A stretch of DNA of 40,309 nucleotides from Lachnospiraceae bacterium (GTDB taxonomy: Bacteria; Bacillota; Clostridia; Lachnospirales; Lachnospiraceae). Each line of letters begins with the position of its first letter. Position 1 is the first letter of the stretch. Below the pieces are notes generated by a model. It was not told the origin of the DNA, ran no database searches, and saw only the letters and a list, made by a program, of their open reading frames with translations. The stretch is taken from NCBI GenBank assembly GCA_017449485.1, contig JAFTFP010000015.1:1-40309 (forward strand), read 5' to 3'. The position numbers and the translations under genes are program-made. Positions 1-8,478 of this stretch are shown piece after piece.

Positions 1-8
1 GGATTGAA

Positions 9-40
9 CAGGAAAGGGAGCCTTGCGGCTCCCTTTCCTG
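9..40 (-). terminator. Rho-independent terminator after the DUF362 gene
   Basis: A perfect 14-bp inverted repeat (CAGGAAAGGGAGCC, 4-nt loop, then its complement) lies 37 bp downstream of the minus-strand gene ending at 78. On the minus strand the loop reads GCAA, a stable GNRA tetraloop. The run of three T lies inside the distal stem, so the U-tract is short. The hairpin could also serve a plus-strand gene arriving from outside the window. Confidence 0.65.
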
Positions 41-77
41 TATATCTGTCTGCTTCTGCAGCGATCTGCTGTGCAGT

Positions 78-1199
78 TTACTTCATAACCACCAGCTCAT
101 ATTCACGGCTGCCCAGGCCGATCTTCTCGGCGTGCTCGAGGGTTTCCTTCCACCGGGTGTTCGGGTTGCTGTCGCGGAAGTGGTCGTGGTGATGATGCCA
201 GTTCGGATCAGCGAGGTGATCACCCAGCTGGCTGTTGCGGATCGGCTCTGCCTTCTGGCACAGGTCTACGCAGGCCTGGTCGAGGGCAACCGGATCAAAG
301 GAAGCCAGCATGCCCAGATCCGGCAGGATCGGTGCATCATTCTCACTGTGGCAGTCGCAGTTCGGCGACACATCCGTGATCAGTGAGATGTGGAAGCACG
401 GACGATCATGGCAGACCGCTGCTGCGTACTCGGAAATCTTGCAGCCCAGGATCTCGTTGGCGTTTTCATTGTCATTGGAGATGGCGTCAAATGCGCAGGC
501 ACCGATACAGCGGCCGCACCCTTTGCAGAGTTCGGGATTGATCCATGCCTTGCCGCTCTCATAGGAGATGGCGTCAGAGCCGCACTCCTTGGCGCAGCGC
601 TTGCAGTTCCGGCACAGCTCAGGATCCACGTGCGGGTGTCCGCTGTTATGCTGCTGCATTTTTCCGGCGCGGCTGCCGCAGCCCATACCGATATTCTTAA
701 GAGCACCGCCGAAGCCGGTGGACTCATGCCCCTTGAAATGGCTCAGGGAAATGAAGATGTCTGCATCCATGACAGCGCGGCCGATCAGCGCTTCCTTACA
801 ATATTCACCGTTCGGCACCGGCACTTCCACGTCATCGGTTCCGCGCAGGCCGTCTGCGATAATGATCTGACAGCCGGTCGTAATCGTATTAAAGCCGTTG
901 ATGTTCGCACAGTCCATGTGTTCCAGCGCGTTCTTGCGGCTGCCCGGATACAGTGTGTTGCAGTCTGTCAGGAACGGGATGCCGCCGTTTTCCTTGACAA
1001 CATCCGCGACGGCCTTCGCATAATTCGGACGCAGATATGCCAGATTACCCAGCTCGCCGAAATGCATCTTGATTGCAACAAATTTGCCGTCCATATCGAT
1101 GTCGCCGATTCCGGCCTTGCGGATCAGTTTCTGGAGCTTGGATGTAAGGGGGACGTCCATCTGTGTTCTGAAATCTGTAAAATATACCTTGGAACTCAT
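78..1199 (-). CDS. DUF362 domain protein with two C-terminal [4Fe-4S] ferredoxin motifs
   Basis: Predicted soluble iron-sulfur protein of 373 residues, probably an electron carrier or redox protein; no substrate can be assigned. The first ~185 residues match the DUF362 pattern, including the conserved stretch around SLSHFKGHESTGFGGALKN (152-170). Two bacterial ferredoxin motifs follow: C196-x2-C199-x2-C202-x3-C206 and C225-x2-C228-x2-C231-x3-C235, enough for two [4Fe-4S] clusters. About 130 further residues end in an HHHHDH histidine run. No signal peptide or membrane helix is seen, so it should be cytoplasmic. The start is supported by AGGAGGT at 1204-1210. It is a single-gene unit with its own promoter and terminator, divergent from another iron-sulfur cassette, which suggests a shared redox role (inference). 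Confidence 0.88.
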   Translation of the reverse strand: MSSKVYFTDFRTQMDVPLTSKLQKLIRKAGIGDIDMDGKFVAIKMHFGELGNLAYLRPNYAKAVADVVKENGGIPFLTDCNTLYPGSRKNALEHMDCANINGFNTITTGCQIIIADGLRGTDDVEVPVPNGEYCKEALIGRAVMDADIFISLSHFKGHESTGFGGALKNIGMGCGSRAGKMQQHNSGHPHVDPELCRNCKRCAKECGSDAISYESGKAWINPELCKGCGRCIGACAFDAISNDNENANEILGCKISEYAAAVCHDRPCFHISLITDVSPNCDCHSENDAPILPDLGMLASFDPVALDQACVDLCQKAEPIRNSQLGDHLADPNWHHHHDHFRDSNPNTRWKETLEHAEKIGLGSREYELVVMK

Positions 1200-1271
1200 T
1201 TCTACCTCCTGCCTGTTCTACCTTGTTTTCTGCCGTCTTTTGCCATAATTGCCTTAAAACCTGATATTTTC

Positions 1272-1299
1272 AATATAAGCCATCCCGCGCGGCAGTCAA
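1272..1299 (-). promoter_or_regulatory. Sigma-A type promoter for the DUF362 gene
   Basis: On the minus strand TTGACT (1294-1299) and TATATT (1272-1277) are separated by 16 bp; each matches the consensus at five of six positions. Transcription would start near 1265, leaving about 65 nt of leader before the ATG at 1199. Confidence 0.6.
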
Positions 1300-1356
1300 G
1301 GACTACTTTTCCTAAACTTTCCAACGTCATTTTGAGCATGAAAAGAAGTGGAAAAA

Positions 1357-1385
1357 TGGAAAAGAAAAATGGAGAGTGCTATGAT
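1357..1385 (+). promoter_or_regulatory. Possible promoter of the CXXC/ferredoxin/TlpA cassette
   Basis: TGGAAA (1357-1362) and TATGAT (1380-1385) are spaced 17 bp apart, upstream of the ATG at 1428. The -10 matches at five of six and the -35 at four of six positions. The region is purine-rich and contains a small unsupported frame from 1339 that this promoter would interrupt. Confidence 0.4.
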
Positions 1386-1427
1386 TATTGCAAATCCTTG
1401 CTGTGAATTAGAGGGTAGGAGGTAGAT

Positions 1428-1574
1428 ATGACGAGGAAGATTCCGATTCAGGCAACAATCGGTCTGATCCTGGTCGCGATAGCAAGCATGGCGTTCGGCA
1501 TCTATCGGGGCGAGGTGGAAATAGTCTTGATGAAGGCTATTAATATCTGTATGGAGTGTATCGGCCTTGGTTAA
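1428..1574 (+). CDS. CD1871A-family CXXC-motif microprotein, 48 aa
   Basis: A 48-residue protein with a short basic N-terminus (MTRKIPIQ), one hydrophobic segment (about residues 9-25) and a C-terminal CMECIGLG motif that supplies the CXXC. This matches the small CD1871A family of clostridia, which sits directly upstream of a 4Fe-4S membrane protein and a thioredoxin-like protein, as here. The start has an excellent site, GGAGGT, 4 nt upstream. Its stop overlaps the next gene's TTG start by 8 nt, so the two are probably translationally coupled. It is likely an inner-membrane redox subunit that could pass thiols or electrons to its neighbours; this role is inferred. The identification rests on size, motif and context. 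Confidence 0.8.
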   Translation: MTRKIPIQATIGLILVAIASMAFGIYRGEVEIVLMKAINICMECIGLG

Positions 1575-2469
1575 GAAAGCGGCAGCGTTTAGAAAATTTA
1601 TTCAGGCCGGGTGGGGAATCCTGACGAACGCCTATGTAAAAGGATTTCTGCCCGGGGACCCGCCGATCTACAAGGGCCCCTTGAAACAGTTCTGTGTGCC
1701 CGGCATGAACTGCTATTCCTGCCCCGGTGCACTGGGCTCGTGTCCCATCGGTTCCATGCAGGCGGTCTTTGACGGACGGCACAGGAAATTTGCTTTCTAT
1801 GTAGTGGGCTATCTGTCTCTCATCGGATTGATTGTGGGACGGTTTGTCTGCGGATGGCTGTGCCTGTTCGGCCTGATCCAGGAGCTGCTGTACAAGATCC
1901 CGACACCGAAGCTGAAGGTTCCGGAAGCGATTGATAAGCCGCTGCGTTACTTAAAGTACGTGATGCTTTTCGTGATGGTCTTCGCACTGCCGTTCTTTGT
2001 GCGGTCAGAATATGGCGTGGGCGCACCTTTCTTCTGCAAGTACATCTGTCCGGTGGGCACGCTGGAGGGCGGTATTCCGCTGGTGCTGCTGAATGATGCG
2101 ATGCGCGGAACGCTGGGCTGGCTCTTCCGGTGGAAATTCCTGCTGCTCATCCTGTGCGTGCTGGCTTCCATTTTTATCTACCGGCCGTTCTGTAAATACA
2201 TCTGCCCACTGGGCGCATTTTACGGCCTGTTCCAGAAGGTAAGCCTTGTGAGAATGCAGGTGGATGAGAACGCATGCGTGAACTGCGGCCTGTGTGCCAA
2301 GACCTGCAAGATGAATGTGGATCCGCGAAAGAATCCGAACAGCTGTGAGTGCATAAGGTGCAGGGAATGCATCAATGCCTGCCCGAAAAATGCGCTTTCC
2401 ATGATCATCCGTGAAAAGAAAGCTGCAGATCAGCCGATACAGGAAGGCCTCAGAAAGGAGTCAATATGA
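1567..2469 (+). CDS. NapH/MauN-like membrane ferredoxin (4Fe-4S binding protein)
   Basis: A 300-residue polytopic membrane protein expected to carry electrons across or along the membrane. Visible features are an N-terminal cysteine-rich segment (C43, C49, C52, C59), a GRFVCGWLCLFG motif (91-102), two copies of CKYICP (158-163 and 209-214), hydrophobic helices around 77-107, 131-146 and 188-206, and a C-terminal ferredoxin region with C237-x2-C240-x2-C243-x3-C247 and a second cluster of cysteines from 260 to 272. This is the architecture of the NapH/NosR/MauN-type family. The start is a TTG at 1567 with GGAG at 1553-1556, inside the end of the upstream microprotein gene. It overlaps the following gene by 4 nt (ATGA). 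It may feed electrons to the TlpA-like lipoprotein outside the cell (inference). Confidence 0.85.
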   Translation: MVKKAAAFRKFIQAGWGILTNAYVKGFLPGDPPIYKGPLKQFCVPGMNCYSCPGALGSCPIGSMQAVFDGRHRKFAFYVVGYLSLIGLIVGRFVCGWLCLFGLIQELLYKIPTPKLKVPEAIDKPLRYLKYVMLFVMVFALPFFVRSEYGVGAPFFCKYICPVGTLEGGIPLVLLNDAMRGTLGWLFRWKFLLLILCVLASIFIYRPFCKYICPLGAFYGLFQKVSLVRMQVDENACVNCGLCAKTCKMNVDPRKNPNSCECIRCRECINACPKNALSMIIREKKAADQPIQEGLRKESI

Positions 2470-3536
2470 AAAAGAAAACAGTTCTGTCCGCAGCGGCGCT
2501 GGTGCTGTGCTTTGCTCTGGTTCTCGCAGGATGCGGGAAGAAGGGCAGTGAGGGCGGAAGCAGCCAGGCTGCAGCGGACAGCCAAACCGTCGATTGTGAA
2601 TATGTATGCGAAGGCACGGGATATGGCTTTGATCTTCCGGAGAGCGTGAAGTTCACCAAGGGGTTTCTTGGCACATATGATCTCGGAGACCTGGATTATG
2701 ACAGCGGTGTGATGTTGGGCTGGCCTGTGTCTTACGACATGTCCAAGGAAGAGTATAATGCACTGACAAACGAAGAAGCGTATAAGGTTCATACCGGATT
2801 TTCATTCCAGATCATCTGTGTGAAGGACGTCAAGACAGAGGAAGAAGCGAAAGAGAAAGTATTTGCCGTGCTTGCAGAAACGGAAGGAGAAGCCAGTGAG
2901 GCAGATCAGACTATTCTCAATTCCTTGAAGATGATTCATCAGGAGGAAGGATATGTCTGGTTGTGCCTTATGAACGACAAGGCTGAAGACATACGGGAGG
3001 AGTGCAGGGAAGAATACAACGCGTTTTATGACGCAAGCGAGGAGATCCTCGCCGGCATGAAATTCTTCACGCCTAAGGTATGGAAGGGCGGAGAAGAGGG
3101 AACCGTTCTTTCCTTCGAGACGATCGACACCAATGGCAATCCGGTGGACTCCAAGGCACTTTTTGCACAGAACAAGGTGACGATGATCAACATCTGGGGT
3201 ACAACCTGCGGCCCCTGCATCGGAGAACTGCCGGAACTGGAGAAGATGAATAAGGAGTTCAATCAGAAGGGCGGCGCCATCGTCGGACTGGTCAATGATG
3301 TATGGGTGAACAACTCGAAATATCTTGGCGAGGCGCGTGACATCTTAAGCGATACCGGCGTGACCTATACGAACCTGTGCGCATGGGAAGGCTACAACGA
3401 TGTGCTGCCAGTCGTCGGAACGCCCACCACCTATTTCGTGGACAGCCAGGGAAAGCTCATCGGAGATCCGATTCTGGGTGCTGACCCGGCAAAATATGTG
3501 GAGAGGATGGAGGAATATCTCTCCCAGGCAGAGTGA
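2466..3536 (+). CDS. TlpA-like thioredoxin-fold lipoprotein
   Basis: A 356-residue secreted lipoprotein: signal peptide with lipobox LAGC (C23), then a Gly/Ser-rich linker. Residues ~45-200 form a domain I do not recognise, and ~205-356 a C-terminal TlpA/ResA-type thioredoxin domain. The active site is WGTTCGPC with C248 and C251, and a cis-proline motif VVGTPTTYF follows. TlpA/ResA proteins reduce or exchange disulfides on the outer face of the membrane. The gene starts within the ATGA overlap of the membrane ferredoxin gene, so electrons from that protein probably keep the CGPC site reduced (inference from operon). The N-terminal domain distinguishes it from a minimal ResA. A strong terminator follows 47 bp later. 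Confidence 0.88.
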   Translation: MKKKTVLSAAALVLCFALVLAGCGKKGSEGGSSQAAADSQTVDCEYVCEGTGYGFDLPESVKFTKGFLGTYDLGDLDYDSGVMLGWPVSYDMSKEEYNALTNEEAYKVHTGFSFQIICVKDVKTEEEAKEKVFAVLAETEGEASEADQTILNSLKMIHQEEGYVWLCLMNDKAEDIREECREEYNAFYDASEEILAGMKFFTPKVWKGGEEGTVLSFETIDTNGNPVDSKALFAQNKVTMINIWGTTCGPCIGELPELEKMNKEFNQKGGAIVGLVNDVWVNNSKYLGEARDILSDTGVTYTNLCAWEGYNDVLPVVGTPTTYFVDSQGKLIGDPILGADPAKYVERMEEYLSQAE

Positions 3537-3583
3537 GACCTGAGAGTGAAAGCTTCCTGCTTATAGGATTGAGATCTGAAAAA

Positions 3584-3619
3584 GAGCCTGCCTGCAGTAA
3601 GCTGCAGACAGGCTCTTTT
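3584..3619. terminator. Bidirectional intrinsic terminator between convergent genes
   Basis: The stem GAGCCTGCCTGCAG / CTGCAGACAGGCTC has one mismatch and a 4-nt loop. It is followed by TTTT on the plus strand and preceded by AAAAA (3579-3583), which supplies a U-tract on the minus strand. It would end both the redox cassette (stop 3536) and the GH2 gene (stop 3652, minus). Confidence 0.85.
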
Positions 3620-3651
3620 CTATTCGTATGGGATGAGGCGGTTTATTAAAA

Positions 3652-6120
3652 TTACTTCGCCTCGATTTCAACAGTGGTCGAGACCTCGCCGGCCGTGAAG
3701 GTTACGCGGATCGTTCCCGTTCCGCAGGCGCGGATGGCGGCGCGGATGCGGCCTTCGTACGCAGCAGCCTCGGTGTCGAAGTAGTTCTCTTCGTTGCAGG
3801 GAGAGGCGGAGCCGTAGCCTGCCAGGACGCCCGGGCCCTCGACGCTGACGCTGATCTTCACATCGGCATCCGGGTTCAGAACACCGGCGGCATCGGTGAC
3901 GGAGACATTGACAAAGGCGATGTCGGAGCCATCTGCCGGCAGGAAGCCGCAGCGGCTTTCAACAGGATCGGCCTGCAGGCAGATCTCATCACCCGCGGTC
4001 AGAATCTCATCGCGGCCGACCTCGGCGCCGTTCTTGTAGGCGACAGCTTCTACCTTGCCGGCCTCATAGACAGTGTCAAACACAGCCATGGCGCGATGCG
4101 GCTCACCGGTTGCCTTGCGGCCGACGGATTTTCCATTGATCAGCAGCTCGATTTCATCGGCGTCCGCATAGACTTCCACGACGACACCCTTGCCCTCGAA
4201 GCCCTTGAAGTTCCAGCTGCGCAGCGCATCGGAGAAGACCCACTGAGACTGATGCTTTTCCTCGCCGTAGTGTGCGGCGGGCTGAACGGCAATATACGGT
4301 CCCTTACGCAGGCCCCAGATGATCTCGCGCCAGAAGGATGCGGGCCGTCTGTCACCGATCAGATTGAGATCACCGCAGTACGCTGCCTTGAAAGGATAAG
4401 CCGCATACATCATACCCATCGGTCCTGTCTGTCCGCCATATCCGGTTGCGCCGATGCCGGTTTCACCCAGATAATCCCAGGCGGTCCAGTCGAAATCGCC
4501 GATGACATACGGGAGCTTCTCGACGGCTTCCCAGTTCTTATCCAGATCCGGCGGATTGGTCTCAGAGCCGACCAGAATCCGGCTGGGATATTCACTTCCT
4601 TCAGGTACATAGCGGCCGAGCGCGTAGTTGTAGCCGACGATATCGACCTGCCCGGCAGCCTCCTCGGTCAGCTTCGCCAGCATCGGACTCTCCATAAGCT
4701 GAGCCATCATATCGCCCATCGAGCTCATCATCGTATTGATCTCGCCGGTCGCCTGTCCGCCTTCCTGTGCGCCCTGCGCCGGTGCCTGCTGCGCAGCCAT
4801 CTTCGAGAGCATGCTCATACCTGCCAGCAGCAGGTTCAGAGAATTCGTGGTATAGCGGGTAGGATCCAGTGCACGGAGCTTATCGGCAAACTTTTTGCCC
4901 CAGGCGGCGTCAATGGCATTGCCGGTCTCCGGGATCTCGTTGCCGATGGAATACATGATGACACTGGGATGATTGCGATCCTTGCGAACCAGATTCTCGA
5001 TGTCATGCTCCCACCACTCCGTCATGTGCATGCTGTAATCATAGGCTACCTTGGAGGTGGTCCAGACGTCGGCGAACTCATCCATGACATACATGCCGTA
5101 CTTGTCGCAGGCCTCCAGCAGATGACGGCTCATCGGATAATGAGAGCTGCGGATCGCGTTGAAGCCGGTCTCCTTCAGCTTCTTCACACGGTATTCTGCG
5201 GAGAACGGAAATTCCTTCGTTCCGATCACACCGTTGTCGTGATGGATGCAGCCGCCGCGGAGCTTCACGGTTTTTCCGTTGACGCGCAGTCCATGAACCG
5301 GGTCGAGCTGGAGCTTGCGGAAACCGAAGGTACCGCACTCTGTATCCAGCACCTGTTCGCCTTCCAGGATTTCCACTTTCCAGGTGTAAAGATACGGATC
5401 GTTCTCATCCCACAGCTGCGGCGCTTTGACATAGAGCGGAAGACGGAAGGAAGCCTTCTGTCCCTCATTCAGGTTGACAGGCATGCAGTTCTCTGCGACA
5501 ACCCTGCCGTCTGCATCGCACATCACAGCCTTCAGAACAACGGGTTTCATTTCCATGACATCGTTGGAGACTTCAATCTGAACATTCACGGAAGCCATTT
5601 CTTCGGTGATATCGGAGGCGGAGACGAAGACACCGTCCGGATCAATATGCGTGGGATTGCAGATCATCAGATTGACGTCGCGGTAAATGCCGCCGCCCGT
5701 GTACCATCTGCCGCTGGGCACACCATTCTTGACGAGGACCTTGACGGCGTTGTCCTGTCCGGCTTTCACAAAGCGGGTGATGTCGAGATAGAAATTGCTG
5801 TATCCGTAGGCACATTTGCCGGCAAAGGCGTCATTAATGTAAACAAATGCATTCTGATAAACGCCCTCAAACTCCATATAGACGCGCTTGCCCGCACATT
5901 CGGGATCCAGCTTCAGAACCGATTTGTAGACCAGATCCACCTCATGGAAATAACCATTTCCGGGACCGTTCGGCTCCGACGGATTTCTGGGAATCTCCAC
6001 CAGATGGTCATGGGGAAGCGTAACCGGCTTCGGGACAGCTCCGCCGCCCAGCAGTGCACTGAAGGCTGCGCCGTCGCCTTCTTCAACCGTCCAGCCGTGA
6101 TTAAATTTGACTTTCTGCAT
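3652..6120 (-). CDS. Glycoside hydrolase family 2 protein, cytoplasmic
   Basis: An 822-residue exo-acting beta-glycosidase of GH2; beta-galactosidase or beta-glucuronidase are the leading possibilities, and sequence alone does not settle the substrate. Domain order: sugar-binding jelly roll (~30-160), immunoglobulin-like domain (~165-270), TIM barrel (~275-600), then a DUF4982-like and a last Ig-like domain (~620-822). The acid/base Glu is E395 in SIGNEIPETG. The nucleophile is probably E520 in ILVGSETNPP. There is no signal peptide, so it should act on imported oligosaccharides. The barrel carries an unusual Met/Gln/Ala-rich insertion (~432-482) between the two catalytic glutamates. The start has AGGAGGG at 6126-6132. 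It is divergent from an AraC regulator that probably controls it. Confidence 0.88.
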   Translation of the reverse strand: MQKVKFNHGWTVEEGDGAAFSALLGGGAVPKPVTLPHDHLVEIPRNPSEPNGPGNGYFHEVDLVYKSVLKLDPECAGKRVYMEFEGVYQNAFVYINDAFAGKCAYGYSNFYLDITRFVKAGQDNAVKVLVKNGVPSGRWYTGGGIYRDVNLMICNPTHIDPDGVFVSASDITEEMASVNVQIEVSNDVMEMKPVVLKAVMCDADGRVVAENCMPVNLNEGQKASFRLPLYVKAPQLWDENDPYLYTWKVEILEGEQVLDTECGTFGFRKLQLDPVHGLRVNGKTVKLRGGCIHHDNGVIGTKEFPFSAEYRVKKLKETGFNAIRSSHYPMSRHLLEACDKYGMYVMDEFADVWTTSKVAYDYSMHMTEWWEHDIENLVRKDRNHPSVIMYSIGNEIPETGNAIDAAWGKKFADKLRALDPTRYTTNSLNLLLAGMSMLSKMAAQQAPAQGAQEGGQATGEINTMMSSMGDMMAQLMESPMLAKLTEEAAGQVDIVGYNYALGRYVPEGSEYPSRILVGSETNPPDLDKNWEAVEKLPYVIGDFDWTAWDYLGETGIGATGYGGQTGPMGMMYAAYPFKAAYCGDLNLIGDRRPASFWREIIWGLRKGPYIAVQPAAHYGEEKHQSQWVFSDALRSWNFKGFEGKGVVVEVYADADEIELLINGKSVGRKATGEPHRAMAVFDTVYEAGKVEAVAYKNGAEVGRDEILTAGDEICLQADPVESRCGFLPADGSDIAFVNVSVTDAAGVLNPDADVKISVSVEGPGVLAGYGSASPCNEENYFDTEAAAYEGRIRAAIRACGTGTIRVTFTAGEVSTTVEIEAK

Positions 6121-6170
6121 GATAACCCTCCTGTTTTTTCTTTTCTGCCGCGCCAGGGGCGCCGGCCTCC

Positions 6171-6185
6171 GGTGTGCATCACACC
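6171..6185. promoter_or_regulatory. Perfect dyad in the GH2/AraC divergent region
   Basis: GGTGTG-CAT-CACACC is a perfect 6-3-6 inverted repeat, placed 8 bp upstream of the likely -35 of the AraC gene and 51 bp upstream of the GH2 start. It may be an operator for either divergent gene, or a leader hairpin in the GH2 transcript. Confidence 0.4.
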
Positions 6186-6193
6186 TGCTTCAT

Positions 6194-6222
6194 CTTACAT
6201 TTACAATTTTAAATGATATAAT
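6194..6222 (+). promoter_or_regulatory. Promoter of the AraC-family regulator gene
   Basis: A perfect TATAAT (6217-6222) with CTTACA (6194-6199) 17 bp upstream; the -35 matches at four of six positions. Transcription would begin near 6229. That is the first possible ATG of the regulator frame, so the downstream ATG at 6265 is the better start. Confidence 0.6.
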
Positions 6223-6264
6223 ATTCCTATGAAATGGCAAAATCAGGCCTATATGGAGCAAAAT

Positions 6265-7368
6265 ATGTCAGATTCAATACTTCTTCTCTCGGCGGATGGA
6301 CTTCCATATGATTTCTACGATCCTTCTATCATGCCGAACCGGGAGCATATGGCAGAGCCCTTTGAGCTGCTCCAGATCAGCGTACAGCCGCAGATCGGGT
6401 CAGTGTCTGAGCTTCATGGAGAGCTGCAGCAGGATCAGCCTGTGGTAATTCTGCAGGCTGGGGTTCGGAATGTCTATTACACAGCCTACCCGGGCAGCCT
6501 TTTCATGCATCAGATAAGAAAGGCTGCCGCCCCGCTTCTGCACAGTCATGACTACTATGAGCTGCTGTTCGTGCTGGAGGGTGAGATCTATCAGAACATT
6601 GACAGCTTCCGGCATTTCTACTCTGCGGGAAGTGCCTGCTTTGTCTCGCCTTATACGCTGCACTCAGAGGAATATACGGCTGGAACGGATGCCAGACTCC
6701 TGTTCCTGAAGCTGAACCGGGACTATGTGAACGAGCTGCTGCAGATGCCGCGCTATTTTACGTGCGAGCAGAACCAGGCGCTGAAGCGATATGCATATTA
6801 TTTTTCTTCCGGCGCTTCATTCATGGACTTCATACCCCGCAGGAATGTCAATGTCCGCGAGCGGATTCATCCGCTCTTTGAACAGCTTTTCAGATTGTTT
6901 TCCGCCCCGGATTCTTCCTCGACGCTGCAGGCTTCCACGTTGATCTGCCGGCTGCTCTCAGAACTCTTTGATCCGGCTCTTTTCGGCAACACGCCGGTGG
7001 CTCCCGGCACCAGAACGGAGCAGCAGCGCTTTCACCAGATCCGCCGCTATATGGAGAAGCAGCCCGGCAGGATTACACGCGCCCGGCTCGAGCAGGAGTT
7101 CCATTATTCCGGCGATTATCTGTATAAACTGGTCCGGCGCTACACAGGCCTGAGCATTCAGGATTTTGCCCTGCAGATCAGCATGAAGAAGGCAGCACAG
7201 CTGCTGGAATCAACCGATCTTAGGATCAATGAGATTGCTGAGCGCGTGGGCTTCAGGAATTTCACACAGTTTTACAGAGCTTTTCATGATGCCTATGCCA
7301 TGACACCGCGCGCTTATCGCACCAGGAAACTATCCGAACACGGCGGAATGGGGTATAATGAAGGATAA
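6265..7368 (+). CDS. AraC-family transcriptional regulator with N-terminal cupin
   Basis: A 367-residue regulator from this start: an N-terminal cupin-type sensor (LHSHDYYELLFVLEGEIYQN, with the PYTLHSEEY strand), a middle helical region, and a C-terminal AraC/XylS DNA-binding domain of ~100 residues containing two helix-turn-helix units (around YSGDYLYKLVRRYTG and INEIAERVGFRNFTQFYRAF). I chose ATG 6265 because GGAG (6255-6258) lies 6 nt upstream. An in-frame ATG at 6229 exists but falls at the predicted transcription start and would be leaderless. Its likely target is the divergent GH2 gene, activated by a sugar bound in the cupin (inference). Its 3' end overlaps a TATAAT sequence likely to serve gmd. 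Confidence 0.88.
   Translation: MSDSILLLSADGLPYDFYDPSIMPNREHMAEPFELLQISVQPQIGSVSELHGELQQDQPVVILQAGVRNVYYTAYPGSLFMHQIRKAAAPLLHSHDYYELLFVLEGEIYQNIDSFRHFYSAGSACFVSPYTLHSEEYTAGTDARLLFLKLNRDYVNELLQMPRYFTCEQNQALKRYAYYFSSGASFMDFIPRRNVNVRERIHPLFEQLFRLFSAPDSSSTLQASTLICRLLSELFDPALFGNTPVAPGTRTEQQRFHQIRRYMEKQPGRITRARLEQEFHYSGDYLYKLVRRYTGLSIQDFALQISMKKAAQLLESTDLRINEIAERVGFRNFTQFYRAFHDAYAMTPRAYRTRKLSEHGGMGYNEG
7354..7359 (+). promoter_or_regulatory. Candidate -10 element for the GDP-fucose operon
   Basis: A perfect TATAAT lies in the last codons of the AraC gene, 55 bp upstream of the gmd ATG. No good -35 hexamer is visible at 17 bp (TATCCG). The context GGTATAATGAA resembles sequences at 15229 and 36759 upstream of other transcription units. 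Confidence 0.4.
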
Positions 7369-7413
7369 TGATCTGACAAAATATAGAAATTGTTATTAAT
7401 CAGGAGACAAAAT

Positions 7414-8457
7414 ATGGGAAAAACAGCACTGATCACAGGCATTACCGGACAGGACGGTTCTTATCTCGCCGAGTTCCTGTTGGAAAAAGGATATGAGGTG
7501 CACGGAATTACGAGAAGATCCTCCCTCTCCAATACCGCGCGCATCGACGGCATCAAGGACCGGATTACTCTTCATGACGGGGATCTGACGGACTCCAGTT
7601 CGCTGATCCGCATCATCGGCCTGACGCAGCCGGATGAAATCTACAATCTCGCCGCACAGTCTCACGTGCAGGTCAGCTTCGATGTGCCGGAGTATTCCGG
7701 GGACGTGGATGCACTGGGCGTGCTCCGGATTCTGGAGGCTGTCCGGATTCTGGGCCTGACGAAGAAGACGCGGGTTTACCAGGCGTCTACATCTGAGCTC
7801 TACGGCAAGGTCGAAGAGGTTCCCCAGAAGGAGACAACGCCCTTCCATCCTTATTCGCCCTATGCGGTTGCCAAGCAGTACGGCTTCTGGATCACCAAGG
7901 AGTACCGCGAGGCCTACGGCATGTTTGCGGTCAACGGCATTCTGTTCAATCATGAATCCGAGCGGCGCGGGGAGAATTTTGTCACACGCAAAATCACCCT
8001 GGCGGCGGGGCGCATCGCAGAGGGACTGCAGGATCATCTCGAACTCGGCAACATGGATTCGCTGCGCGACTGGGGCTATGCGAAGGATTACGTGGAGTGC
8101 ATGTGGCTGATCATGCAGCAGGAGGAGCCGGAGGACTTTGTCATCGCAACCGGCGTTCAGCACACCGTGCGCGATTTCGTGGAGAAGGCTTTTGCCGCCA
8201 ACGGCATCACGATCCGGTTTGAGGGAACGGGCCTGGACGAGAAGGGATATGACGTCGAAACCGGAAAGATGCTGGTCTGCGTGAATCCGAAGTGGTTCCG
8301 CCCGACGGATGTGGACAACCTCTGGGGCGATCCCACCAAGGCGAAGACGAAGCTGGGCTGGAATCCGCAGAAGACCAGCTATGAGGAGCTGGTGCGGATC
8401 ATGGCAGAGCACGACCGGGAGCTGGCAAGACGGGAGAAGGCAGCTATTACTAAATAA
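7414..8457 (+). CDS. gmd: GDP-mannose 4,6-dehydratase
   Basis: A 347-residue short-chain dehydrogenase/reductase of the extended type that converts GDP-D-mannose to GDP-4-keto-6-deoxy-D-mannose using bound NADP(H). The Rossmann motif GITGQDGSY is at residues 9-17. The catalytic set is visible: T126 and E128 in STSELYG, then Y150 and K154 in SPYAVAKQY. The family signature [15 protein letters not shown] follows. Length is typical. The start is ATG 7414 with AGGAGA at 7402-7407; an in-frame TTG at 7390 lacks a site. It is first in the run gmd-fcl-manC-manA and begins the two-step conversion completed by the next gene. Product: activated fucose for surface glycans. Confidence 0.95.
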   Translation: MGKTALITGITGQDGSYLAEFLLEKGYEVHGITRRSSLSNTARIDGIKDRITLHDGDLTDSSSLIRIIGLTQPDEIYNLAAQSHVQVSFDVPEYSGDVDALGVLRILEAVRILGLTKKTRVYQASTSELYGKVEEVPQKETTPFHPYSPYAVAKQYGFWITKEYREAYGMFAVNGILFNHESERRGENFVTRKITLAAGRIAEGLQDHLELGNMDSLRDWGYAKDYVECMWLIMQQEEPEDFVIATGVQHTVRDFVEKAFAANGITIRFEGTGLDEKGYDVETGKMLVCVNPKWFRPTDVDNLWGDPTKAKTKLGWNPQKTSYEELVRIMAEHDRELARREKAAITK

Positions 8458-8478
8458 AATATCAGGAGAAATAAGCAA

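Noticed and set aside
1339..1407. A possible 22-codon peptide gene ahead of the redox cassette
   Set aside because: No ribosome binding site is evident, it overlaps the best promoter candidate, and the composition simply reflects the purine-rich leader.
4096..6216. A 706-codon open frame on the plus strand opposite the GH2 gene
   Set aside because: It lies entirely antisense to a gene with clear GH2 motifs and ribosome site; its translation has no recognisable domain and looks like the shadow of GC-biased codons.
6229..6264. Upstream ATG at 6229 as start of the first AraC regulator
   Set aside because: It coincides with the predicted transcription start from TATAAT at 6217-6222 and lacks a ribosome site, whereas ATG 6265 has GGAG 6 nt upstream.
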